In this document: one piece after another, positions 34,575-43,345 of the stretch
How positions within the stretch are numbered: position 1 is the first letter of the stretch
Layout of the letters: each line of letters starts with the position of its first letter
From: Streptomyces sulphureus DSM 40104
GTDB taxonomy: Bacteria; Actinomycetota; Actinomycetes; Streptomycetales; Streptomycetaceae
NCBI RefSeq assembly: GCF_000381025.1
Contig: NZ_KB905820.1
Location: 246,944 to 310,943, forward strand
Reading direction: 5' to 3'
Length of the DNA stretch: 64,000 bases
Position numbers and translations under genes: made by a program
Notes under the pieces: model-generated
What the model was told of the DNA's origin: nothing
What the model saw: only the letters and a program-made list of their open reading frames with translations
Database searches by the model: none

Positions 34575-35217
34575 GGCGACGCTCCAGAGCTCGCATCAGC
34601 AGGGATGCCGGGTAGGCGATGAGGATGAAGGCGATGCCGACGACGGTGATCGGCTCGGTCGGCTGGAAGGTGACAGCGCTGAACTGCCGGGCCTGTCCGA
34701 GCAGTTCGAGGGCGCCGATGGTGGCGATCATCGGCGAGTCCTTCAGCATCGCGATCACGTAGTTGCCGAGCGCCGGCACGACGCGGCGGATCGCCTGCGG
34801 CAGGACCACCGCGGTCCAGGTGCGCCCCCGCGGCATGTTCAGCGCGGTGCACGCCTCCCACTGGCCGACGGGGACGCCGTCGATGCCGGCGCGGTAGACC
34901 TCGGCCGTGTACGTCGAGTAGTGCAGACCGAGGCCGATGATGCCGGTCGTCAGCGCCGAGAACGTGATGTTCCACTCCGGCAGCACGAAGTAGAGGAAGA
35001 AGAGTTGCACAAGGAGCGGGGTGTTCCGGACGAACTCGGTGATCACGGTCACCGGCCAGCGCACCGCCTTGAGCGCCGAACGCTGGGCGATCGCCCAGAC
35101 GAGGCCGAGCGCGAAGGCGATCAGCGAGCCCAGGACGAGCGCCTGGAGCGTGACGAGGACGCCGTCCCAGAAGCGCGGCATGAAGTCGGCCACCGCCGAC
35201 CAGTCCCACTGCATCAC
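34564..35217 (-). CDS. ehuD: EhuD-like ABC transporter permease
   Basis: A 217-aa membrane protein from ATG 35217, with five hydrophobic helices. It has the His/Glu/Gln-family permease signature with an EAA loop of the form REACTALNMPRGRTWTAVVLPQAIRRVVPALGNY (shown only in part here as CTALNMPRGRTW and LPQAIRRVVPALGNY). Its ATG overlaps the ehuC stop by 4 bp. It pairs with EhuC to form the channel. Confidence 0.9.
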   Translation of the reverse strand: MMQWDWSAVADFMPRFWDGVLVTLQALVLGSLIAFALGLVWAIAQRSALKAVRWPVTVITEFVRNTPLLVQLFFLYFVLPEWNITFSALTTGIIGLGLHYSTYTAEVYRAGIDGVPVGQWEACTALNMPRGRTWTAVVLPQAIRRVVPALGNYVIAMLKDSPMIATIGALELLGQARQFSAVTFQPTEPITVVGIAFILIAYPASLLMRALERRLVR

Positions 35218-35936
35218 TTACCTCCAGTGCTGGTCGCGGCCGCCGGCCTGCCCTTGCCGAAGAGCCGGGAACGCTCCGGCGCCTGGCCGAGGTTGGCCTT
35301 GGCCTGGCGCTCCAGGGCGCGCATCCCGCGGGTCAGGACGAAGGCGATGACGAAGTACATCACCAGGATGATCGTGTAGACGGGCGCACTGTCGCCCAGC
35401 GCGTTGCGCACGAGCGAGGCGCCGAAGGCGATGTCGCCGACACCGAGGACGGAGACGAGCGCCGTCCCCTTGAGGAGCTCGATGAGGAGGTTGTTCGCAG
35501 GCGGGATCATCCCGGGCCACGCCTGCGGAAGCACGATCTTCCGCAACCGCTGCCAGGGCGTGAAGTTGAGCGCGATACCGGCCTCCCGCTGCGCCGGCGG
35601 CACGGAGGCGAGAGCACCGCGGACGATCTCGGAGCCGTAGGCGCCGTAAGTAAGGCCGAGCGAGAGGACGGCGGCCCACATGGGGACGAGCTGCCACCCG
35701 AAAGCGACCGGCAGCACGAAGAACACCCAGAACATCAGCACCAGGGCCGAAGTGCCCCTGAATATCTCCATGTAGAGACCGGAGAGGAAGCGCACGATCC
35801 AGAGTCTGTTGGTACGCGCAACGCCCACGACAAACGCGACGAACGCCCCGAGCGCGGCGCCGAGAACCGTGAGCTGGATGGTCACCCAGACACCCTGGAA
35901 GAGCAGCCCCCACAATCCCGTTGTGAGGTCCGTCAT
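35214..35936 (-). CDS. ehuC: EhuC-like ABC transporter permease
   Basis: A 240-aa membrane protein. ATG 35936 is chosen because GGAGCG lies 8 bp ahead; a TTG two codons earlier is less likely. Helices include LLFQGVWVTIQLTVLGAALG, and the EAA loop contains REAGIALNFTPWQRLRKIVL and LPQAWPGMIPPANN. It overlaps both ehuB (stop) and ehuD (start) by 4 bp, showing tight translational coupling of the importer genes. Confidence 0.9.
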   Translation of the reverse strand: MTDLTTGLWGLLFQGVWVTIQLTVLGAALGAFVAFVVGVARTNRLWIVRFLSGLYMEIFRGTSALVLMFWVFFVLPVAFGWQLVPMWAAVLSLGLTYGAYGSEIVRGALASVPPAQREAGIALNFTPWQRLRKIVLPQAWPGMIPPANNLLIELLKGTALVSVLGVGDIAFGASLVRNALGDSAPVYTIILVMYFVIAFVLTRGMRALERQAKANLGQAPERSRLFGKGRPAAATSTGGK

Positions 35937-36859
35937 TGACAACGCTCCTTCGCCGTAATGTCCGTCATCTCTTCCTCGAGGAAGCCGTACGGCTTCATCA
36001 CGCGGAGGAGCTCACCGCTCTTCTTCATCTTCAGGAGCTCGTCGTTGAAGGCGTCGCGCAGATTCCGCTCGGCCGGACGGAAAGCGAAACCTCCGGTTCC
36101 GAGGTCGGGCTTGCCGTCCAGCTTGGGCACGAACTGCTTGGTGTACTCGGCTTTCCGGGTTTTCGTCTGGTGCACGACGTTCCGGACGGTGACCGCCGTG
36201 CCCGCGAAGACGTCGGCCCTTCCCTGCTCGACCGCGAGGAGACCGGCGAGCTGGTCGGGGAGGAGCAGCATCTCCGACTCCTTGATGCCGACCTCCTCCG
36301 CGTATTCGATCTCGGCGTATCCCGTGCCCGTCGCGAACTTGGCGCCCGCCTTCTTGATGTCCTCGTAGTTGTGCAGGTTCTTCGGGTTCCCCTTGCGGAC
36401 GATGAGCGCGTCCGGCATCTGGTACTCGGGGTCGGCGAAGAGGACCTGCTCGCAGCGCTCGGGCGTGAGGTACATGCCGGCTGCGACCACGTCGAACTGC
36501 TGCGAATTGAGCCCCGGGACCAGCGAGTTGAACTCCGTCGGCATCGGCTGCACGTTGGGCACGCCCAGCCGCTTGAAGATGATGCGCGCAATGGCGGGGG
36601 AGCTTCCCGTCAGTTCACCGTGCTTGTCGATGTAGCTGTACGGCTGTTCGCCCGCGATTCCGAGCTTGACGGTCCCCTGGGCCTTGAGGCGCTCAAGAAG
36701 GTCGCCGCCCTTTTTGCTGTCGGCGTTGGAGACGCGACTGCAACCGGTCGTCGCAGCGAGCGTGCCGGCCGCGCCGATTGCCGCGGCACCGGCCATCAGC
36801 GAGCGGCGGCTGAAACCTCTCCCGATACTTCCCTTGTCGTTCCCTAGTGGTGGAGCCAT
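35933..36859 (-). CDS. ehuB: EhuB-like substrate-binding lipoprotein (ectoine/amino acid importer)
   Basis: About 308 aa from ATG 36859; an ATG at 36877 is an alternative. A twin-arginine-like FSRRSLMAG precedes a hydrophobic stretch and a lipobox-like ATTGC, so it is probably exported by Tat and lipid-anchored. The binding domain has VKLGIAGEQPYSYIDKHGEL, DVVAAGMYLTPERCEQVLFA and GTGGFAFRP, closely fitting EhuB (SBP family 3). Members bind ectoine and hydroxyectoine, but the neighbouring catabolic genes are not the standard ectoine set, so the ligand could be a related amide or amino acid. Confidence 0.88.
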   Translation of the reverse strand: MAPPLGNDKGSIGRGFSRRSLMAGAAAIGAAGTLAATTGCSRVSNADSKKGGDLLERLKAQGTVKLGIAGEQPYSYIDKHGELTGSSPAIARIIFKRLGVPNVQPMPTEFNSLVPGLNSQQFDVVAAGMYLTPERCEQVLFADPEYQMPDALIVRKGNPKNLHNYEDIKKAGAKFATGTGYAEIEYAEEVGIKESEMLLLPDQLAGLLAVEQGRADVFAGTAVTVRNVVHQTKTRKAEYTKQFVPKLDGKPDLGTGGFAFRPAERNLRDAFNDELLKMKKSGELLRVMKPYGFLEEEMTDITAKERCQ

Positions 36860-37041
36860 GGCCGCGCGGCTACCCATGTTCGATGGACCTATGCGGATTG
36901 TTTCCGGCCGCTGGTACGCGTGTTGAGGGCTTGACGATTGCGGCAGTATGGACGCGGAACCAAACAACCCGGCCAAACCGGCGAAGCACGTCATAGCGGC
37001 TGAATGGCGGCCGAGAGGCCCGAGAAGTACGCGGAGGCACC

Positions 37042-37563
37042 ATGGCCGAACGCTTCATCGAAGTCTCACTCGACAAGCGCGGAGTGAGCTGCACGGCAAA
37101 GCTACTCGACGACCGGGCCCCCCTCACTTGTGCAGCGGTCTGGAACGCACTCCCGCTCGGCGGAGACGTCTACCACGCAAAGTACGCACGGAACGAGATC
37201 TATGCGCTGGTTCCGCCCTTCGCCCCCGAGGAGCCGCCGCTGGAGAACCCCACCGTCACCCCCATCCCGGGAGACCTCTGCTATTTCACCTTCTCCCAGA
37301 CGGAGTTGAGCACCTCTTCCTACGGTTACGAGGCCGCGGCCGAGCAGCAGGGCTCCGAGGCCGCACACGCCACCAGGTCGACCGTGATCGACCTCGCCCT
37401 CTTCTACGAGCGCAACAACCTCCTCATCAACGGCGACGCCGGATGGGTCCCCGGCATCGTCTGGGGCTCGGTCGTCGACGGACTCGACCGCATGGCGGAG
37501 GCGTGCCAGGACCTCTGGCGCGCGGGAGCCCTCGGCGAGACGCTCAACTTCCGACGGGCGTAG
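37042..37563 (+). CDS. DUF3830 family protein (cyclophilin-like fold)
   Basis: A 173-aa protein from ATG 37042, preceded by GGAGGC. Family features: VSCTAKLLDDRAPLTCAAVW near the start, DVYHAKYARNEIYALVPPF, a PGDLCYFTF strand and the C-terminal GWVPGIVWGSVVDGL. DUF3830 proteins have a cyclophilin-like barrel and recur beside amino-acid ABC importers and amidases in actinobacteria and proteobacteria. Their activity is unknown. It is divergent from ehuB, sharing a 182-bp promoter region, and convergent with the amidase gene. Confidence 0.87.
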   Translation: MAERFIEVSLDKRGVSCTAKLLDDRAPLTCAAVWNALPLGGDVYHAKYARNEIYALVPPFAPEEPPLENPTVTPIPGDLCYFTFSQTELSTSSYGYEAAAEQQGSEAAHATRSTVIDLALFYERNNLLINGDAGWVPGIVWGSVVDGLDRMAEACQDLWRAGALGETLNFRRA

Positions 37564-37622
37564 GCGCGTTGCCGGCCGAGGGGCGTGCCCCTCGGCCGGA
37601 GGCCGCCGCTCCGCCCGGCTGC

Positions 37623-39035
37623 TCAGAGCGGCGGCGCGGGGACACGGGAGGCGAGCCCCGCCTCGTACAGCGCGTGCGCTGCGCGGAGGACGAGCGCGTC
37701 CTGGTGGCGCGCCCCGACGAGCTGCACGCCGACGGGCATCCCGCCGTCGCCGACACCGCACGGCACCGAAGCCGCGGGCTGCTGCGTCATGTTGAAGGGG
37801 TAGGTGAAGGGCGTCCACCCCGTCCACCGGTCGTGGGGCGAGCCCGCCGGGACCTCGGCACCGAGCTCGAAGGCGGTGATCGGCAGCGTCGGCGTCACGA
37901 GCAGGTCGTACCGCTGGTGGAAGAGGCCCATCCGCGTGCCGAGCGCCATCCGCTCGTCGACAGCCGCAAGGTAGTCGAGGGCGCTGGCGCGCGCCCCCTC
38001 GTCGCGCACCTCGCGCAAGCCGGGGTCGAGGAGGTCGAGCTGCTCGGGCGTGAAGGGTTGTGTGACGCGAGCCGTCCCGCTGAACCACATCGTGTGGAAG
38101 GACTCCACCGGGTCGGCGAAGTCGGGGTCCTCCTCGGAGACTTCGGCGCCCAGCTCCGCGAGGAGCGCGACGGCCCCGCGCACCGCCTCCTCGACGGCGG
38201 GGTCGACCGCGACCCGCCCGCCGAGGTCCGGGGAGTAGGCGATCCGCAACCCCCGTACGCCGTCGGCTCCTTCGGCGAGCGCCGTGCGGAACCCTCCCTC
38301 GACGGGGCCCAGTTGGGACCAGTCCCGCGGGTCGGGCGCGGTGACGGCGTCCATCAGCGCCGCGGCGTCCGCAGCGTCGCGGGTGATCGGGCCGACGTGC
38401 GCGAGCGTCCCGAAGGGACTCGCCGGGTGGATCGGCACGCGCCCGTACGTGGGCTTCATGGCGAAGACGCCGCAGAAGGCCGCCGGAATCCGCACGGACC
38501 CCCCGCCGTCGGTGCCGAGCGAGAGCGGCCCCGCGCCGAGCGCCACCGCGGCAGCGCTCCCCCCGCTCGAACCGCCCGCCGTGCGCTGCGCGTCGTACGG
38601 ATTGCCCGTCGCGCCGTGGCGGGGGCTGTCGGTGGTGCCCTTCCAGCCGAACTCCGGGGTGGTGGTCTTGCCGACGAAGACCGCCCCCTGCTCGCGCAAA
38701 CGCGCGACGGAGGGCGCGTCCTCCACCCAGGCGCCGTCCTCGGAGAGCGCCAACGAGCCCTTCAGCGTGGGCACTCCGCGCGTCAGCAGCATGTCCTTGA
38801 CGGTGACGGGGACCCCGTCGAGCGGCCCGGCCGGCGTACCGCGGCGCCACCGCTCGGTCGACTCGGCGGCCTCGTCGAGCGCGCCGTCGCCGTCGATGCG
38901 GACGAACGCGTTGACCCGCGCCTGCGCCTCGACCGCCCGCTCCAGTACGGCGTGCACGACGTCGGTGGGGCTGAACTCGCCGGTCTGGTACCCGGCGGTC
39001 AACTGCGCTGCCGTACGGCTGGTGAGATCCGACAT
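37623..39035 (-). CDS. Amidase (amidase-signature family)
   Basis: A 470-aa enzyme from ATG 39035 with GGGAGG 10 bp upstream. The Ser-cisSer-Lys triad is visible: Lys in GVPVTVKDM, the Gly/Ser-rich AGGSSGGSAAAVA, and the nucleophile Ser in GTDGGGSVRIPA. The length is normal for the family. It should hydrolyse an amide, likely derived from the compound imported by the Ehu system, releasing ammonia and a carboxylate. It is downstream of the 2-hydroxyacid dehydrogenase gene (117-bp gap) in the same direction. Confidence 0.9.
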   Translation of the reverse strand: MSDLTSRTAAQLTAGYQTGEFSPTDVVHAVLERAVEAQARVNAFVRIDGDGALDEAAESTERWRRGTPAGPLDGVPVTVKDMLLTRGVPTLKGSLALSEDGAWVEDAPSVARLREQGAVFVGKTTTPEFGWKGTTDSPRHGATGNPYDAQRTAGGSSGGSAAAVALGAGPLSLGTDGGGSVRIPAAFCGVFAMKPTYGRVPIHPASPFGTLAHVGPITRDAADAAALMDAVTAPDPRDWSQLGPVEGGFRTALAEGADGVRGLRIAYSPDLGGRVAVDPAVEEAVRGAVALLAELGAEVSEEDPDFADPVESFHTMWFSGTARVTQPFTPEQLDLLDPGLREVRDEGARASALDYLAAVDERMALGTRMGLFHQRYDLLVTPTLPITAFELGAEVPAGSPHDRWTGWTPFTYPFNMTQQPAASVPCGVGDGGMPVGVQLVGARHQDALVLRAAHALYEAGLASRVPAPPL

Positions 39036-39151
39036 GGACGAAGCCTCCCGGTGGAAGTGCCGATCCGCCGCGGTGGCTCGCACCGGTGGGTGCACGCTCG
39101 CGCGCGGTGTTGAATGGGGTCGTGCGCGCGCCCCCGGCGGGCGCGGGCGGC

Positions 39152-40117
39152 TCAGTCCGAGCGCACGTAGCCGAGGGCCTTGTCGACGACGTTGAGGAGC
39201 GGGCGCCCCGCCTCCCAGCGGTCGAAGTTGTCGAGGAACTGCTCGGCGAGGTCCTGGCGCCAGCCGGCGGTGTCCCCGCTCATGTGCGGCGAGACCAGCA
39301 GCCCCGGTACGTCCCACAGCCCGCTCTCCGCAGCGAGCGGCTCCTCGGCGAAGACGTCGAGCGCGGCGCCCGCGAGGTGGTGGCTGAGCAGCGCGGCGGC
39401 GAGGTCGTCCGTCACGACGTGCTGCCCGCGTCCCACGTTGATGAAGCGTGCCCCCGGGCGCATGCGCGCGAACCGGTCGGCGTCGAAGAGCCCCTGCGAC
39501 TCCTCGGTGAGCGGTGCGACGCAGACGACCCAGTGCGCCTCGGGCAGCAGGCCGTCGAGCGCGCCGATCCCGTGCACCTCACCGAATTCCGCGTCGCCGT
39601 TCCGCGGTGTGCGCCCGACGAGGTCCACGCTGACACCGAGTGCCATAAGTGTGCGCCCAATTGCCCGGCCGATCGGGCCGCTCCCCACGACGACGGCATG
39701 CGTTCCGGCGACGCGCATTGTCTCCCGGTGCCGCCACTTCCTCTGCCTCTGCAATTCCCAAGTCCCGTGAAAATCCTTGGCCATAGCCACAACCAGTCCC
39801 GCCACATATTCGGCGATCGGCTGGTCGAAGACTCCGCGCGCATTGGTGAGCACCGTACTCGCCGGCTCGGAAAGTTCCGGAAGCAAACGGTCGACACCGG
39901 CGCTCGGGGTGTGCACCCAGCCGGGGCGCGGCCCCGTGCCGGGCCACGCCCTGCGGACCGCGTCGGAGAGAAAGTCCCAGACCAGCAGCACGTCGGCCGA
40001 GGGCAGGAGTTGGGGGAGCGTCGCGGCGTCCGCGTACGAGACGGTGGCCCGGCCCTTGAGGCGATCGAGCGAAGGAAGAGGTTCCGCTTCTAGGACCAGG
40101 ACGTGCGTTTCAGACAT
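39152..40117 (-). CDS. D-2-hydroxyacid dehydrogenase (NAD-binding)
   Basis: A 321-aa enzyme from ATG 40117. The catalytic Arg is in FINVGRGQHVV, the Glu in DVFAEEPL and the His in LVSPHMSGDT. The nucleotide motif is VVVGSGPIGRAIG (G-x-G-x-x-G). Before it, GVDRLLPELSEPASTVLTNA and PIAEYVAGLVVAMAKDF are typical of the family. It reduces a 2-keto acid or oxidises a D-2-hydroxy acid. It is divergent from the racemase-like gene at 40378, and the 260-bp space between them holds inverted repeats that could bind the IclR protein. Confidence 0.9.
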   Translation of the reverse strand: MSETHVLVLEAEPLPSLDRLKGRATVSYADAATLPQLLPSADVLLVWDFLSDAVRRAWPGTGPRPGWVHTPSAGVDRLLPELSEPASTVLTNARGVFDQPIAEYVAGLVVAMAKDFHGTWELQRQRKWRHRETMRVAGTHAVVVGSGPIGRAIGRTLMALGVSVDLVGRTPRNGDAEFGEVHGIGALDGLLPEAHWVVCVAPLTEESQGLFDADRFARMRPGARFINVGRGQHVVTDDLAAALLSHHLAGAALDVFAEEPLAAESGLWDVPGLLVSPHMSGDTAGWRQDLAEQFLDNFDRWEAGRPLLNVVDKALGYVRSD

Positions 40118-40377
40118 CGGCAGGAAACCATTTCGAAACGAAGGGACGGTGGACCGGAACCGTGCGCGAGATCCCGCCGTGGATGCGAGGATTGACCACG
40201 GTAGGGAGCGGAAACTACCTTCGTCAACAAAGACATCTGTCCCGGCGTCCCGGCTTCTGACCGGCATTCTCCATTCCTTCTTCACCGGTTCTGACCGGCG
40301 TCTGCCGAGGCACCTGCCCCGGTCGGGCTCTGGTCATCTGGTCACGAGTCATCCCTCCGTCTCTTGGGGCTCGAAAA

Positions 40378-41298
40378 ATGGACGTCTCCTTCCTCGGCGG
40401 ACCGAAACCGCAGCGCGGTGTCGGCATCGTCGCTCCGTTCGACTTCGCTCTCGACCGAGAGCTCTGGCGCTGGGTGCCGGACGACGTGTCCCTGCACCTG
40501 ACGCGAACACCCTTCGTGCCCGTCGAGGTCAGCCTCGACCTGGCCCGCCTGGTCAGCGAGCACGAGACCCTGCGCGAAGGGGTCCGCGCACTCACCGCCG
40601 TCGCGCCCGAAGTCGTCGCCTACGCCTGTACGTCGGGCAGTTTCGTGGGCGGCACGGCGGGCGAGCGCGCGATGACCGCGGCGATGGCGCAGTCCGGCGA
40701 GGTGCCGTCGCTGACCACCTCTGGCGCGCTGCTCGCGGCGCTCGAAGAGATCGGCGCCCACCGCATCGCCGTCGTCACGCCCTACACCAAATCCGTCACC
40801 GACTCGCTGGAGGAGTACCTCGCCGAAGGCGGCATGTCCGTCACCGGACGCAGCTACCTCGGGCTCACCTGCCATATCTGGAAGGTGTCCTACCGGGAGG
40901 TCGTCGACATGGCCAGGCAGGCCGCCGTCGACGCCCCCGACGCGCTCTTCATCAGCTGCACCAACCTGCCCACCTACGACGTCATCCCGCAGCTCGAAGC
41001 GGAGTTGCGGATGCCGGTCCTCTCGGCGAACCAGGTCACCATGTGGGCCGCGCTGAAGAGCATCGGCAAGGAAGCGGTCGGCCCGTACCAGGCGCTCCTC
41101 GACCCGGTGGCGCGCAGCGGCCCCGCCGCCATGGCCCCCGCGCCGCCGCCCGAGCCCCGCGCCGCCGAACCGCCGTCCACGGAACCGGAGGCGGCGCTCA
41201 CCGGAGCCGGCACCGAACCGGGCGACCCGCTCGACACCGCCCACGATCCGGCGCACCCGGCGCAGAGCGAGGAGTGGGGCCCGCAGCCCCCCGCCTGA
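40378..41298 (+). CDS. Asp/Glu racemase / maleate isomerase-like protein (EutA-like)
   Basis: A 306-aa protein from ATG 40378. It has the two expected cysteines: Cys in VVAYACTSGSFVGG and Cys in DALFISCTNLPTYDV, with PVLSANQVTMWAALK near the end. The first 240 residues match maleate cis-trans isomerase/arylmalonate decarboxylase-type enzymes; EutA of ectoine clusters is in this group. The last 65 residues are Pro/Ala/Glu-rich and probably disordered. It could isomerise or decarboxylate a dicarboxylic acid made from the imported substrate. The next gene is a paralogue 82 bp downstream. Confidence 0.83.
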   Translation: MDVSFLGGPKPQRGVGIVAPFDFALDRELWRWVPDDVSLHLTRTPFVPVEVSLDLARLVSEHETLREGVRALTAVAPEVVAYACTSGSFVGGTAGERAMTAAMAQSGEVPSLTTSGALLAALEEIGAHRIAVVTPYTKSVTDSLEEYLAEGGMSVTGRSYLGLTCHIWKVSYREVVDMARQAAVDAPDALFISCTNLPTYDVIPQLEAELRMPVLSANQVTMWAALKSIGKEAVGPYQALLDPVARSGPAAMAPAPPPEPRAAEPPSTEPEAALTGAGTEPGDPLDTAHDPAHPAQSEEWGPQPPA

Positions 41299-41380
41299 CG
41301 CACCTCACCGGCGCGGGCGCCGCTCACGGCGCCCGCGCACCGCTGCATCCCGCACACCACAACCGCGCCAGGAGGCGTAC

Positions 41381-42136
41381 GTGGCAGAACCAGCGCACCC
41401 GCGCACCACCCCGGCCGTCGGCTTCCTCTACCCGGGCCACTCCGCCGAGGACGACTACCCCAGGCTGCAACGGCTCCTCGACGAGTCGGGCACCGAGGTC
41501 CGCCTCCCGCTCGTCCACACCGACATCGGCACGGACGCGCACCGTGTCGAGGCGCTACTGGAGATGGGCTCGGCACACCGCCTCGCCGACAAGGTCGACG
41601 AGGTGAAGGCGGCCGGCATCGGCGCCGTCGTGTGGGCCTGCACCTCGGCGAGCTTCGTCTTCGGTTGGGACGGCGCCCGCGAGCAGGTCCGCGAGCTCTC
41701 GACGACCGCGGGGCTCCCCGCCTCCAGCACCTCGTTCGCCTTCGCCCATGCCGTGCAGGCGCTCGGCGCCGAGCGCGTCGCCGTCGCCGCGACCTATCCG
41801 GACGACGTCGCCGAACTCTTCGCCGGCTTCCTGAAGTCGGCCGGCGCCGAGGTCGTGGCGCGGCAGGGGAGCGGCATCATCACGGCGGCGGAAGTCGGCA
41901 CCTGGGGCCGCGCCGAGGTCCTCGCCCTGGCACGCGAGGGCGACCACCCCGAGGCACAGGCCGTGCTCCTCCCGGACACGGCCCTCCACACCGCGGCGTG
42001 GATTCCGCAGCTCGAGGCCGAGCTGGGCAAGCCGGTGCTCACGGCGAACCAGGTGACCGCCTGGGAGGGCCTGCGCCTCCTCGGACTCCGCGCGCACTGC
42101 CCGCAGTTGGGGACGCTCTTCTCTCCCGCCGACTGA
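41381..42136 (+). CDS. Asp/Glu racemase / maleate isomerase-like protein lacking the second Cys
   Basis: A 251-aa paralogue of the upstream gene, from GTG 41381 with GGAGG. The first catalytic Cys is kept (AVVWACTSASFVFGWDG) and so is PVLTANQVTAWEGLRL. However, the position of the second Cys, S-C-T-N-L in the paralogue, reads LPDTALHT, with no Cys. The one-Cys state is what arylmalonate-decarboxylase-like members show, so a decarboxylase rather than a racemase/isomerase is one reading. It is probably co-transcribed with the upstream gene and the flavin oxidoreductase. Confidence 0.8.
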   Translation: MAEPAHPRTTPAVGFLYPGHSAEDDYPRLQRLLDESGTEVRLPLVHTDIGTDAHRVEALLEMGSAHRLADKVDEVKAAGIGAVVWACTSASFVFGWDGAREQVRELSTTAGLPASSTSFAFAHAVQALGAERVAVAATYPDDVAELFAGFLKSAGAEVVARQGSGIITAAEVGTWGRAEVLALAREGDHPEAQAVLLPDTALHTAAWIPQLEAELGKPVLTANQVTAWEGLRLLGLRAHCPQLGTLFSPAD

Positions 42137-42229
42137 GCCGCACGCACCGCGTCCACCGGCCCGGGAAGAGAAGGCGGGTCCGCCGTGTTGCCCCCTCGGG
42201 AACGTACGTACCGAGGAAGGCGGGCCACA

Positions 42230-43339
42230 GTGGGCGACGCTGGCAGCACAGAGCAGAACCGGAGCACGACCGACGGGGTACGGGGCGAAGCCCTCGGCAC
42301 CGCACCCGTACCCCTGTCGGTGCTCGACCTGGTCAACGTGGGCGAGGGCAGGACCGCGCGCGAGGCGCTGCTCTCCTCGGTGGAGGCGGCGCGGCTCGCG
42401 GAGGCACGCGGGTTCACGCGCTACTGGGTCGCCGAGCACCACTCGATGCCCGGCGTCGCCAGCTCCTCGCCCGCGGTGATCCTCTCCCACCTCGCCGCTC
42501 ACACGGACCGCATCCGCCTCGGCTCGGGCGGCGTGATGCTGCCCAACCACGCGCCGCTCGTCATCGCCGAGCAGTTCGGCACCCTGGAGGCGCTCGCCCC
42601 CGGCCGCGTCGACCTCGGCCTCGGCCGTGCGCCCGGCACCGACGGCGCCACGGCCGCCGCGCTGCGCCGCACCGACCGGCTCCGCGAGGGTGCGGAGGAC
42701 TTCCCGCAGCAGCTCGCCGAGTTGGTCCGCTTCCTCGACGACGACTTCCCCGCCGGCCACCCCTACGCGCGCATCCACGCCGTACCCGGCCCGGTACAGG
42801 CGACGGACGGCGCGGAGACGTCGCGCCCGCAGGTCTGGCTGCTCGGCTCCTCCGGCTTCAGCGCCCAACTCGCGGGCCAGCTCGGCCTTCCGTTCGCGTT
42901 CGCGCACCACTTCTCGGCCGCGAACACCCTTCCGGCGCTGGAGCTCTACCACGAGAGCTTCCGCCCCTCCGAGGTGCTGGAGAAGCCGTACACGCTCATC
43001 GGAGCCTCGGCCTTCGCTGCCGACACCGAGCGGGAGGCGCACCGGCAGATCCTCACGGGCGCCCTGTCGATGCTGCGCCTGCGCACCGGCCGTCCCGGGC
43101 TCGTCCCGACCCCGGAGGAGGCCGAGGCGTACTCCTTCAGTCCGGTGGAGAAGGACTTCGTCGACAGTTGGCTGGGCAACGTCGTCTACGGCACCGCCGA
43201 AGCCGTCCGCACCGGCCTCGACGCCCTCGTCGAGCGCACCGGCGCCGACGAGTTGATGCTCACGGCCAACGCGCACACCCCGTCCGCGCGCGTCCGCTCC
43301 TACGAACTCGTCGCGGACGCCTACGGTCTCCCCGCCTGA
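42230..43339 (+). CDS. LLM class flavin-dependent oxidoreductase (luciferase-like)
   Basis: About 369 aa. GTG 42230 is chosen for its GGAAGG; the open frame runs further upstream. Motifs: VPLSVLDLVNVGEGRTAREA, FTRYWVAEHHSMPGVASSSP, RIRLGSGGVMLPNHAPLVIAEQ (shown here only in part as GSGGVMLPNHAPL), and RVDLGLGRAPGTD, which is the MsnO8-like group of LLM enzymes. It should use FMNH2 or F420. It follows the racemase-like genes by 93 bp and ends 6 bp before the end of the convergent GGDEF-EAL gene. Confidence 0.88.
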   Translation: MGDAGSTEQNRSTTDGVRGEALGTAPVPLSVLDLVNVGEGRTAREALLSSVEAARLAEARGFTRYWVAEHHSMPGVASSSPAVILSHLAAHTDRIRLGSGGVMLPNHAPLVIAEQFGTLEALAPGRVDLGLGRAPGTDGATAAALRRTDRLREGAEDFPQQLAELVRFLDDDFPAGHPYARIHAVPGPVQATDGAETSRPQVWLLGSSGFSAQLAGQLGLPFAFAHHFSAANTLPALELYHESFRPSEVLEKPYTLIGASAFAADTEREAHRQILTGALSMLRLRTGRPGLVPTPEEAEAYSFSPVEKDFVDSWLGNVVYGTAEAVRTGLDALVERTGADELMLTANAHTPSARVRSYELVADAYGLPA

Positions 43340-43345
43340 GCCCCC

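Noticed and set aside
40378..42136. A complete ectoine-degradation (eut/doe) pathway
   Set aside because: Only EutA-like proteins are present; the hydrolase, deacetylase and transaminase of ectoine breakdown are not in the window.
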